Assembly (NCBI GenBank): GCA_001507935.1
Contig: LGET01000063.1
Location: forward strand, 1 to 8,323
Length of the DNA stretch: 8,323 bases
From: Thermococcales archaeon 44_46
GTDB taxonomy: Archaea; Methanobacteriota_B; Thermococci; Thermococcales; Thermococcaceae
Direction: 5' to 3'
In this document: piece after piece, positions 1 to 6,412 of the stretch
Numbering within the stretch: position 1 is the stretch's first letter
How the letters are laid out: each line of letters begins with the position of its first letter
The notes under the pieces: generated by a model
What the model was told of the DNA's origin: nothing
Database searches by the model: none
Seen by the model: only the letters and a program-made list of their open reading frames with translations
Translations under genes and position numbers: made by a program

Positions 1-39
1 GATTTTCCTCTGAAAGCTCAATACAACCACCAATCAATC

Positions 40-60
40 AAAAGACTTAAGTGCTTATAA
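40..60 (+). promoter_or_regulatory. Putative BRE/TATA promoter of the DUF365-like gene
   Basis: An A-rich element (AAAAGA) followed by CTTAAGTG resembles the BRE plus TATA box of Thermococcales promoters. The box centre near 50 lies about 25 bases before the ATG at 74, so transcription could begin at or within a few bases of the start codon. No ribosome site precedes the ATG, which also fits a leaderless mRNA. A second A/T-rich match (GCTTATAA, 53-60) would place the start inside the gene and is less likely. Based on pattern matching by eye only. Confidence 0.45.
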
Positions 61-73
61 CTCTAACGATCTA

Positions 74-406
74 ATGGGAACTAGGGTAATAATATTCTAT
101 GCCTCAAGGGAAGATCAAGGATTTTATGGCGAAGCAGAAATTGGAGAGGTTGAGTTCTTTGAGAGTCCAGCGAAGATCTTAGAGAAATATGGAGATAGAA
201 TTTTCTTAACTGAGAAAGAGTTCAAAGAGTATGTTAAAACTTCTGAACGATGGAAAACAAAGGGAAAAAGGCAGAGACCGTGGATGGCAATAGTTTTAAG
301 GAACGTTAAAAAGTATCCGAAGGTTGTGAAACCAAAACGATTTATCGCAGTTTCGGGAAGGTATGTGAAAGAAAAAGAATATCAAGAAATCCAAAGCCAA
401 TTTTAG
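74..406 (+). CDS. DUF365-like small protein, possibly N-terminally short
   Basis: A 110-residue, basic, soluble protein of unknown function. The block GTRVIIFYASRE near the N-terminus, GEAEI at about residues 19-23, an FLTEKEF segment in the middle, RPWMAIVL at about 68-75 and KPKRFIAVSGRYV near the end resemble what I recall of the archaeal DUF365 family; this is from memory and was not searched. No signal peptide or membrane segment is seen. The ATG at 74 is the only usable start: the frame is open back to a stop at 11-13 but holds no ATG, GTG or TTG. A TATA-like element about 25 bases upstream supports leaderless expression from this ATG. As I recall the family, about 40 residues normally precede the FYASRE block, so this copy may lack the N-terminal part. 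It is convergent with the defence genes, and its stop overlaps the helicase stop by 4 bases (403-406). It is probably a host gene at the island edge rather than part of the system. Confidence 0.65.
   Translation: MGTRVIIFYASREDQGFYGEAEIGEVEFFESPAKILEKYGDRIFLTEKEFKEYVKTSERWKTKGKRQRPWMAIVLRNVKKYPKVVKPKRFIAVSGRYVKEKEYQEIQSQF
366..380 (-). terminator. T-rich tract past the helicase gene (possible terminator)
   Basis: Read on the minus strand, the bases just beyond the helicase stop run into a pyrimidine tract (TTCTTTTTCTTTC) inside the end of the convergent small gene. Archaeal intrinsic terminators are often simple U-rich tracts without a hairpin, so this is the most plausible end for the leftward operon. 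The tract also encodes part of the opposite gene, so it may be coincidental. Confidence 0.3.
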
Positions 407-3400
407 ATCTCTGGAGCAAAGAGAATACCAGCAACAATATGTGGCTTAACTCCTTTAGTGCCTAGTTCTCTTTTCTTTGCTTCTAGTTCTTCTTTTCTTG
501 CCGGGATTCTATACTTTTGAATTAATCTTTCACAAGCTGATATAATCTTTTCGACACCCATATTCGGGTTTATCTCTCTGAGCGCCCTTGCAAACAACTC
601 GTGATTTGCATAACCCCACTTAACCAAATCTATTAGTTTTCCGAGGTATTCTCTTTCAGACTCTTTTTTACTCTTAATCATCCTGTTGTACAGCTTTCCG
701 AGTATCTTTTTCACATTTGGAGGATGTTTCGTTAGTTTTTTGAAGGTTAAGCTGCTTTCCTTAATTATCCTAAGCTCTTCGAAATCCTGTAGAACTCTTT
801 CCGCAGCTTCATAGTATACATGCATCTCCTTAAATTCGTTGAACGGCTCTGTCTTTTCATTTAGTTTCGTGAGTTCTAGGAGCTCCTCCAAGGAAATGTT
901 CTGCTGGATCCAGGTGTCCTCATGCCTTTTGTAAATGAAATACTGGGAGATAACGCCGTCACTGCACACAAAAAAGGCATAGTAGTCATTACCTTTGTAT
1001 CTAGCAACACTTCTCATTGAGTATCTTCTTGTTAGCTCTTCAAAGCGCTCTCTGTTATTCTCTTTAAATTCTCTAACGAGTTTTTCAGCTAATGTCGTTA
1101 CCGAAAAAATGTCTGTGGTGCTTTCAAGAGCCTCAATCTGTCCCCTATAAATTGCTTCAATTGCTGAAGGATTCCATTCTTCGCTTTCCTCAAGAATCTT
1201 ACCGTCTGCACCCAACGCATTGTTGAATTCAGTTATTCTTCTCCTAACCTTTTCAAGCAGACCAAGATTTTCTTCTAGTCCCTTTTCTGGGAAGAAGTTA
1301 TAAACCAGTATCTCATCATACTCAGTTCCAATTCTGTCAACTCTACCAATCCTTTGGATTAGCTTTATCGGAGTCCAATGTAAATCGTAATTAACAACAA
1401 CATTTGCATCCTGAAGGTTCAGACCTTCGCTGAGGACATCTGTGGAAATCAATATGTCAATTTCGTCCTCGGTTTCATAATTATTGGACTTGGGGGCAAA
1501 ACGCCTAATCTTGTCCACTATTCCTTTTGTATTGGAGCTGACCATTTCAATTTTGTGATTTTTGGTGTAGCCAAGTTTGTCCAATCCGGTATAAATCCAC
1601 TGAACAGTTTCTTCGAATTCGCTGAAGATTAAAATTTTTCTTTTTTGATACCTCGTTAGATCATCTATCAGTGATGCTAGTTTTGACAATTTTGGATCTT
1701 TCCAAGGCTTTTTTTCAAGATCTTCTTTAAGAGGTCTTAACACCTCTTCCATAGCTTTGAGCTTCTTTAAATCGTACTCTAAATCTGATATCAGTCGTTT
1801 TATATCAAAAGCTCCTGCTTTGTATTCTGGCTCCGTCGTTTTCGTGTAATTTTCAATAAACTCTCTTATTTCTTCGTCACTTAGGATGTGGGGTTCTTTA
1901 CCATTAATTTTGCCCAGCAGAACATCGCTGAACTCTTCACCAGCAGCAATAAATCCATGCTTCACAAACTTCAAAAAGTTCTCTGTTTTGATAATGTCTC
2001 TCTTGAGAGTCTGGTACATTGAGTACCAGGAACTTTCAAGACGTTTTAGGTAGAGTATTCTTTCTAATCCCCTCAAATTCCTCCCAACGGTAGATAAGTC
2101 AGAGTATGGGTTTTTGTCTTTAAACTGTGGCTTAACGTAATCATGAAGGGCAAACCTTGCATACTTCATTGAATTTATGCCCGCTAAAAATAAGGTATAG
2201 ATGTCAACTGGTTGGATTGTTGAGCCTTCTGAAATTTCTTCCACAAGCTCTTTAGGAACTTTTTCTAAGGGATAAATTTCAGAAATCTTGTATTCAAGAA
2301 CTTTCAGTCTTCTCTCTGGGAAGCACAACTTCTTGTTTTTGACTCTGATACAATTCTCTTTTCCCCCATAGAGCTTCAAGATATCATGTCTTGTTCTCCT
2401 TATCATAATCTCCCTAAGGACATAGGATGGGTCCACTTCGCCCTTTTCAATAGCCCTGACTAAATCGTCCCACGTCTGAGGTGTTATCGGGAAGGGATGC
2501 TTTCTTTCGGGTCTGAAGAGGCGAATTTGATTGATAATATCGCGGTACTGCTTTCTATACGGGGTAGCTGTTAAGAGTATTGCCCTTTTTCCAAGAAGGA
2601 GCTCTTGGAGATTCTTGTAGGATTTTATCTGTGGATTTGCATAATGGTGAGACTCATCAACCAAAACTGTATTTACTTGATTTTTAATGTAGTTCTCCAT
2701 TTCGGTGTACTTTTCTGGAGACGTTTCTTTTCTCGGTAGCAGTCCTGAAGAGAACACTCTTCCCTCTATGTTGTAGTTTTTAAGCAACTCTTCCCAGTAG
2801 CTAACGAGTTCTGGGGGAGCGATTACTGCAACTTTGTTGGATTTTCCATTAAGCAAGTCCAGAAGTGAGAAGTGTTCCAGTATTGCCAAACCTATAAAAC
2901 TTTTTCCCAGGCCAACGACATCGCTTATCAAGACTCCTCCATACTTGTTCACTATTGAAATACCCCTTTTGACAGCATCCAGCTGGAAATCATAAAGGAC
3001 ATCATAGAGGCTTCTGAGCAAAAATCCAGTATCTTTTTCAATAATATCCCTGTAGAGCTCATAGAGACCCCTTATGAGAACCTCATATGGAGAGGGAAAA
3101 CTTCCTGGTTTCTGGCCAGACCAGCTTCTATTGATGACCTCAATTAACTTTGGATTGAACGGTTCTGCTTCTTCCCACAGCCACTCGTACCACTGTTTTA
3201 GACTCTCAAAGTGGGTTGCAAACAGCCCCGCGTTCAGCTCAGTGTTTCCATAAAATCCAGCAAGTGTGAAGTTACTTGACCCAACAAGGCCAATTGGGGA
3301 AATTGACTCACTTTTTGGATAGAAGAGATATGCTTTTGCATGCATGAACTCCTTGACATACACTTTAATCTCGATGCTTCCGTTTTCAAGCCATGAGACG

Positions 3401-3795
3401 AGTTTGTTGAGGAACCTCTCATTCTCCTCAGTTTGCTCCATGAAGTTTGTGTTCTTTTCTAAGTCTTCCGCTTGCTCATCGAGATCGGGCTTAGTTCTTT
3501 GATTCTTCTCCTTGAGTTCCCTCAGTGTTTCAAGAGAGTGGTAAGCCATGCTGAGCTGTTCATAAGTCTCTCTGTCAGTTTGGTTTCCAATTACTATCCT
3601 CATTCTCCCTCCTTGAGAGAAAAACTTATCGAGTTCCTGCTGAATTTCTTTTAGCCCGCTTATGAAGAGAAAGCCGACTGCAGCATCTATTTGTTTGTAA
3701 TTGCCAGAGGTTAATACCTCTCTCAAAACATCAAGGAGGGTTACTTTCTGGTTATCAACAAGTCCGTATTTGTTCAAAAGACTAATCGCGGACAC
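403..3795 (-). CDS. PLD-nuclease/SNF2-type helicase fusion protein
   Basis: A 1130-residue cytoplasmic protein. Residues about 1-225 form a phospholipase D-like nuclease domain: a strand segment MRIVIGN (65-71), then the catalytic-type HxK (H152, K154) and GSSN (172-175). The HKD aspartate position is Y159. Residues about 262-475 are helicase domain 1: a Q-motif-like DFQ (269-271), Walker A GLGKS (295-299), Walker B DESH (380-383) and motif III TATP (409-412). Helicase domain 2 covers about 700-835, with STDVLSEGLNL (784-794) and the SNF2-like arginine-finger motif QRIGRVDRIG (814-823). A helical insert of roughly 220 residues separates the two lobes, and the last 290 residues are an unassigned, mostly helical tail. 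The start is GTG at 3795, two bases after the AbiEii stop, with GGAGG eight bases upstream. Such PLD-helicase fusions occur in prokaryotic defence loci, where ATP-driven DNA (or RNA) translocation is thought to be coupled to cleavage; the substrate here is unknown. Intact, with no frameshift seen. Confidence 0.9.
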   Translation of the reverse strand: MSAISLLNKYGLVDNQKVTLLDVLREVLTSGNYKQIDAAVGFLFISGLKEIQQELDKFFSQGGRMRIVIGNQTDRETYEQLSMAYHSLETLRELKEKNQRTKPDLDEQAEDLEKNTNFMEQTEENERFLNKLVSWLENGSIEIKVYVKEFMHAKAYLFYPKSESISPIGLVGSSNFTLAGFYGNTELNAGLFATHFESLKQWYEWLWEEAEPFNPKLIEVINRSWSGQKPGSFPSPYEVLIRGLYELYRDIIEKDTGFLLRSLYDVLYDFQLDAVKRGISIVNKYGGVLISDVVGLGKSFIGLAILEHFSLLDLLNGKSNKVAVIAPPELVSYWEELLKNYNIEGRVFSSGLLPRKETSPEKYTEMENYIKNQVNTVLVDESHHYANPQIKSYKNLQELLLGKRAILLTATPYRKQYRDIINQIRLFRPERKHPFPITPQTWDDLVRAIEKGEVDPSYVLREIMIRRTRHDILKLYGGKENCIRVKNKKLCFPERRLKVLEYKISEIYPLEKVPKELVEEISEGSTIQPVDIYTLFLAGINSMKYARFALHDYVKPQFKDKNPYSDLSTVGRNLRGLERILYLKRLESSWYSMYQTLKRDIIKTENFLKFVKHGFIAAGEEFSDVLLGKINGKEPHILSDEEIREFIENYTKTTEPEYKAGAFDIKRLISDLEYDLKKLKAMEEVLRPLKEDLEKKPWKDPKLSKLASLIDDLTRYQKRKILIFSEFEETVQWIYTGLDKLGYTKNHKIEMVSSNTKGIVDKIRRFAPKSNNYETEDEIDILISTDVLSEGLNLQDANVVVNYDLHWTPIKLIQRIGRVDRIGTEYDEILVYNFFPEKGLEENLGLLEKVRRRITEFNNALGADGKILEESEEWNPSAIEAIYRGQIEALESTTDIFSVTTLAEKLVREFKENNRERFEELTRRYSMRSVARYKGNDYYAFFVCSDGVISQYFIYKRHEDTWIQQNISLEELLELTKLNEKTEPFNEFKEMHVYYEAAERVLQDFEELRIIKESSLTFKKLTKHPPNVKKILGKLYNRMIKSKKESEREYLGKLIDLVKWGYANHELFARALREINPNMGVEKIISACERLIQKYRIPARKEELEAKKRELGTKGVKPHIVAGILFAPEI
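467..498 (+). terminator. T-rich tract past the DUF365-like gene (possible terminator)
   Basis: About 60 bases after the stop of the rightward gene, the plus strand has two T-rich runs (CTCTTTTCTTTG and TTCTTCTTTTCTTG). They could end the rightward transcript inside the 3' end of the helicase gene. On the other strand they encode a Lys/Glu-rich stretch, which alone would produce such tracts, so support is weak. Confidence 0.2.
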
Positions 3796-3797
3796 TT

Positions 3798-4817
3798 TTA
3801 TTCCCTCCTCTCGATGAGATGTCCGAATGCACCTGATTCAATGAATTCCAACAGTTCTCTCCTGAGGGACTCTACAAACTTAAGGAACTTATCCTTTTCA
3901 AACTCTTCAACGATTAGAATGATGTCCTTCTCAATTTCTGATCTGAGTGTATGCGAGTAATCCTCCCGTCTAAGCTCTTGGATAGCTTTTAAAAAGTTCT
4001 CACGGGCATTGTTACTCATGCTGAGATAATTTTCTATTTTCATGCCTATTTGTTTTTTGTACTTTTTGAGCTTTAGACCCTTAACTTGATAGAGCTTGTA
4101 AAGGTCATACAGATCCCGAAGTTTAAACTCTCTCCTCGTTAGGATGGCACGGACTTTTTCAGTTAAGATCTCCTTATCTTGGTACGCTAGGAGTTTAAGG
4201 GGATAATAGTTTCCAAGAAACTCAGCGTATTTTTCGTAATCTCTAACCTCCAGTTTTGATTTCTTCCATGAGAGAAGAGTGTGTGCTTTGACAGTTCTTG
4301 GTCTAAAAGCGAACCTTTCAGCATAGTTGAACTCCAACTTTATTTTCTCTCCTGCTGGAGAATAGGCGATTATTTCTCTAAACCATCCAGGCCCTATCAA
4401 AAAACTGAAGTAGCGGTTGTTGTTAAAGTCGTTGTGGTCTCTGTAGTAGAACTCCAATCCAAGGTCTTTCGCAACACAGTTTAGGGTTTCGGCTATTCTC
4501 CCTGTCTCTTCACTCAGGAATTTCTTGAGTTTGCTTCTTGACATCTCCTGAAGTTCCCCACTGTTTCTGTATGCAAAGTCTAGATCTCTACTAAAGCGGT
4601 AATAACCCAAATGACATTTAACCAAGCACGTCCCGCCTTTAAAGATGTAGTTTTCCCTAAAATAGGGATCTTTTTCAAGTTCCTTGAGGAGGGTGTGGAT
4701 GATGTAATCCCACTCAACTAAGTCTATGTTTTTAATGCCTGTTTTCCTTGAAACAAAGTTAGCGAAGCTTTTTCTTTCGTTTTCTTTGATTTTGAACAGA
4801 ATTTCATTATTTGGCAT
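3798..4817 (-). CDS. abiEii: AbiEii/AbiGii-family nucleotidyltransferase toxin
   Basis: A 339-residue member of the AbiEii nucleotidyltransferase family, the toxin half of type IV AbiE toxin-antitoxin systems. Characterised relatives use NTPs; related MenT toxins add nucleotides to tRNA ends and block translation, while abortive phage infection is the classical AbiE phenotype. Counting from the ATG at 4817, the active-site signature is FKGGTCL (59-65) followed by YRFSRDLDF (73-81), with D78 and D80 as likely metal ligands. Further on, the family motif regions EILTEKVRA and LRDLYDLY are present, so all the usual catalytic parts appear intact. A longer TTG start at 4835 exists, but the ATG has AAGGTGG six bases upstream and is preferred. 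The gene overlaps the AbiEi-like gene by 11 bases and is followed two bases later by the helicase gene. The C-terminus is rich in Glu/Lys helices. Family assignment is firm; the target is unknown. Confidence 0.9.
   Translation of the reverse strand: MPNNEILFKIKENERKSFANFVSRKTGIKNIDLVEWDYIIHTLLKELEKDPYFRENYIFKGGTCLVKCHLGYYRFSRDLDFAYRNSGELQEMSRSKLKKFLSEETGRIAETLNCVAKDLGLEFYYRDHNDFNNNRYFSFLIGPGWFREIIAYSPAGEKIKLEFNYAERFAFRPRTVKAHTLLSWKKSKLEVRDYEKYAEFLGNYYPLKLLAYQDKEILTEKVRAILTRREFKLRDLYDLYKLYQVKGLKLKKYKKQIGMKIENYLSMSNNARENFLKAIQELRREDYSHTLRSEIEKDIILIVEEFEKDKFLKFVESLRRELLEFIESGAFGHLIERRE
3803..3810 (-). promoter_or_regulatory. Ribosome binding site of the helicase gene
   Basis: On the minus strand GAGGAGGG lies inside the last codons of AbiEii, eight bases before the helicase GTG. 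It justifies the GTG at 3795 as the start, since no ATG is nearby, and implies that helicase translation is coupled to that of the toxin gene. Confidence 0.75.
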
Positions 4818-5433
4818 CTCCAACCACCTTTGCAAGAGACTTTGGATATTTACCCAAGTACCTCTTCAACTTTTCCCAGTTTGCACTATCTCTATACTCT
4901 ATCCAGATTTTTAAGGCAAGTTCTCGTGAAACCGTTCCATAGCTCCCAAAGTAAAGGAAATCTAAGAGTGTCTTTTCTAAATCGGAAACTTTTATCCCGT
5001 TTTTTCTGAGTATTCCGAAGTCAAAAAGCTCCTTTCTGGTTCTGATTATCCTGACTGGTATCCCATTCACGTGAATAATTTTTGTCCTCGCTATCTTATC
5101 GTTAATTATGAAAATTGTCGTATAGTGTTCGTGGGTTAACCCATTCAAAACCAATGCCGTGAACAGGCCAAAGTACCAGTTCTTCGTTATTTTGCTCATT
5201 CCCAGTAAAAGAAGCTTGTAGATGGAGGGTGAACTTTTAAGAGAAAACTCGACTGGCGTTTTAACATAATAAAGTCCCCTCAGAATCCTTATAAGATAGC
5301 CATATTGGATGAGGTAATTCACGAGGTAGTCAACGTCATCTACTTTTAAATAAGCGGAGAGTTTTTCGAGTTCTTCCCGGGTTATAACTTTGCCCCCAAA
5401 TTCAGCGAGGAGTATCTGGGTGATCGGTCTCAT
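4807..5433 (-). CDS. abiEi: AbiEi-like winged-helix antitoxin and repressor
   Basis: A 208-residue protein with the two-part layout of AbiEi antitoxins. Residues 1-60 are a winged-helix DNA-binding domain: helices around ITREELEKLSAYL, then the wing motif YLIRILRGLYYVK (46-58). Residues about 75-208 match the AbiEi C-terminal domain: WYFGLFTALVLNGL, a strand-rich middle, and VSDLEKTLLDFLYFG, a hallmark of the family. In studied AbiE systems this protein neutralises AbiEii without a stable complex and represses its own promoter by binding inverted repeats. The ATG at 5433 is preferred to a TTG at 5454: a TATA-like box at 5457-5467 predicts transcription starting near 5434, downstream of the TTG, and there is no ribosome site, so the mRNA is probably leaderless. 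It is the first gene of a three-gene unit with AbiEii and the helicase. The family call is strong at motif level, though no alignment was run. Confidence 0.85.
   Translation of the reverse strand: MRPITQILLAEFGGKVITREELEKLSAYLKVDDVDYLVNYLIQYGYLIRILRGLYYVKTPVEFSLKSSPSIYKLLLLGMSKITKNWYFGLFTALVLNGLTHEHYTTIFIINDKIARTKIIHVNGIPVRIIRTRKELFDFGILRKNGIKVSDLEKTLLDFLYFGSYGTVSRELALKIWIEYRDSANWEKLKRYLGKYPKSLAKVVGDAK
4824..4830 (-). promoter_or_regulatory. Ribosome binding site of AbiEii
   Basis: AAGGTGG on the minus strand lies six bases before the ATG at 4817, within the end of the AbiEi gene. It decides between this ATG and the TTG at 4835, which lies upstream of the site. Confidence 0.75.
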
Positions 5434-5442
5434 GATGTTAAT

Positions 5443-5484
5443 TTTGAATAACAACCTATAAAAAATTAGTGGTTGTTATTCAAA
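5443..5484 (-). promoter_or_regulatory. AbiE operon promoter inside an inverted-repeat operator
   Basis: Two arms, 5443-5456 (TTTGAATAACAACC) and 5471-5484 (GGTTGTTATTCAAA), are perfect inverted copies of 14 bases separated by 14 bases. The spacer carries, on the minus strand, the TATA-like AATTTTTTATA (5467-5457). From that box a transcription start near 5434 is expected, next to the AbiEi ATG. One arm lies between the box and the start site and the other just upstream of the box, so a protein bound to both arms would block TBP/TFB or polymerase. AbiEi proteins are known to bind paired inverted repeats at their own promoter, so this is the likely operator. Binding itself is inferred. Confidence 0.75.
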
Positions 5485-5495
5485 TTGGACCCTAA

Positions 5496-5530
5496 GTGAA
5501 GGGGTGACCACTAGTGAGGGGACATCACTA
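5496..5530. repeat. Tandem imperfect 17/18-base repeat upstream of the AbiE promoter
   Basis: Two adjacent units, 5496-5513 (GTGAAGGGGTGACCACTA) and 5514-5530 (GTGAGGGGACATCACTA), share GTGA, GGGG and CACTA blocks with one length difference. Each unit begins GTG and ends CAC plus TA, so each is also weakly palindromic, and the junction gives the 8-base palindrome CACTAGTG. The repeat lies 12 bases upstream of the distal operator arm. It could be a second regulator site, or a scar of duplication or insertion. Confidence 0.5.
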
Positions 5531-5558
5531 GGAGAGTTATGTTAAAATACACAACCCC

Positions 5559-5580
5559 GAGACCCCTTTTGGAGGGTTTC
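5559..5580 (-). terminator. Weak hairpin downstream of the 222-residue gene
   Basis: Bases 5559-5565 (GAGACCC) and 5574-5580 (GGGTTTC) pair over seven positions. One of these is G-U as plus-strand RNA and an A-C mismatch as minus-strand RNA, with an 8-base loop. It lies about 145 bases past the stop of the 222-residue gene, but no long U-run follows. It could stabilise or end the upstream transcript, or mean nothing. Confidence 0.2.
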
Positions 5581-5724
5581 TAACTTCCAAAACGGCATTC
5601 GTTGAACTTCTGAGAGAACTCTTTAAGGGCATGTCTGGCTGCTTTTTTGAAGGATCGCCTGTAGCACCGGTTTGATTTCGAGAGTGTTGTTTGTGATGAG
5701 TCCAGAGGTTGAACCAATTTCCTT

Positions 5725-6393
5725 TTAGGCTCTCTTTTGTTTTGATTTAAACTTCTTAGCCTCGACAAAGAATTCTTTGAGGCACTTCTCCAAAAATTTT
5801 GCAAAAAATTCTTGATATTCCGGATCGTTTAATCCAAGGCGTTGGTTTAATTCGTCGAGTCCTGCCCTCTTATTGAATTCATTAAGATACTCCGAAAACT
5901 TATCTTGAAAGCGTAACTGGTTCTCCGTCTGCTGAAATATCGGCCACATCTTGACTTGCTTTGATAGTAGTTCAGTGTCTATTCTCTCCTCTTTAACGGC
6001 GCTTAAAATTCCCTTAATGTAAACCCACTCTATGGGCGAAAAGAACTCTTTGAATTCGTCTTGATAAGTGAGTATGGTTTTGGAAAGCGACCTAAGGCTC
6101 TCAAAAAGTTCATGATAGTTTTTGGAAATGTTCTCGATTAACTGTCTGGCCTTTGTATCAGGATCAAGGGGCTCAAAGAAGAGTGAATAGAAGAGATTTG
6201 CTCCAAATGCTAGGATCACGGCATCTGAAAGTCTGTCAATTGCTGCTTCGGCCCTCTTCATGTCATCCTCAATAAGTCTCCAAAGGGTATCTTTGAGTCC
6301 CTTTTTGGCAATTGCATTTCTTAGTAGCCTGATTATTGCAATACCTTCACCAATTAGGCTTACAATGGTTAGGGGATCAAGTGGTAAATCCAC
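5725..6393 (-). CDS. Unrecognised helical 222-residue protein
   Basis: I do not recognise a family. The protein is almost entirely helical and highly charged, with a moderately hydrophobic N-terminal stretch (LTIVSLIGEGIAIIRLL, about residues 8-24) that is too polar to be a confident membrane anchor, and a short hydrophobic patch (ILAFGANLFYSLFF, about 60-73). Long Glu/Lys-rich segments follow, ending in a basic tail (KKFKSKQKRA). No catalytic motif, zinc ligand set or HTH is visible. The GTG at 6393 is the first possible start because TAG lies three codons upstream in frame; a GGAGGTGA site is present, but 11 bases away, which is long. It follows the 591-residue gene after 11 bases, so the two are very likely co-transcribed and may form a complex. 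A small helical accessory or adaptor subunit is a guess. The stop is followed by a 291-base gap. Confidence 0.75.
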   Translation of the reverse strand: MDLPLDPLTIVSLIGEGIAIIRLLRNAIAKKGLKDTLWRLIEDDMKRAEAAIDRLSDAVILAFGANLFYSLFFEPLDPDTKARQLIENISKNYHELFESLRSLSKTILTYQDEFKEFFSPIEWVYIKGILSAVKEERIDTELLSKQVKMWPIFQQTENQLRFQDKFSEYLNEFNKRAGLDELNQRLGLNDPEYQEFFAKFLEKCLKEFFVEAKKFKSKQKRA

Positions 6394-6404
6394 TGGGATC
6401 TACT

Positions 6405-6412
6405 TCACCTCC
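6405..6412 (-). promoter_or_regulatory. Ribosome binding site of the 222-residue gene
   Basis: GGAGGTGA on the minus strand is a near-perfect match to the 16S 3' end and includes the stop codon of the 591-residue gene. It lies 11 bases before the GTG at 6393, longer than the 6-8 bases seen for the other genes here, but no closer in-frame start exists. Confidence 0.6.

Larger units (their letters stand above)
5434..5724. other. Intergenic region between the 222-residue gene and AbiEi
   Basis: A 291-base gap, the only sizeable one in the leftward gene series. From right to left it holds about 145 bases with an open but unconvincing minus-strand frame ending at 5580, a weak hairpin at 5559-5580 that could lie at the end of the upstream transcript, an A/T-rich stretch, the tandem repeat at 5496-5530 and the AbiE promoter/operator. 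It separates the cluster into two likely transcription units. I see no tRNA, CRISPR repeat or recognisable insertion-sequence end in it. Confidence 0.6.

Noticed and set aside
3234..3422. 62-codon minus-strand frame inside the helicase gene
   Set aside because: It lies wholly within the PLD-domain coding region in another frame and has no ribosome site or family-like sequence. The PLD motifs in the main frame are clearly real.
3472..3654. Plus-strand frame of 60 codons opposite the helicase gene
   Set aside because: Leu/Ser/Phe-rich composition is the expected mirror of Lys/Glu-rich coding on the other strand.
4281..4484. Plus-strand frames opposite AbiEii (4281-4484 and 4726-4914)
   Set aside because: They are antisense to well-supported toxin and antitoxin genes, with hydrophobic mirror composition and no start signals.
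4818..4835. TTG at 4835 as the start of AbiEii
   Set aside because: The ATG at 4817 has a well-placed AAGGTGG six bases upstream; the TTG has no comparable site and the extra residues precede the conserved fold.
5484..5724. Insertion-sequence remnant or C/D box RNA in the gap
   Set aside because: No terminal inverted repeats, target duplication or transposase motif could be recognised, and no proper pair of C and D boxes was found.
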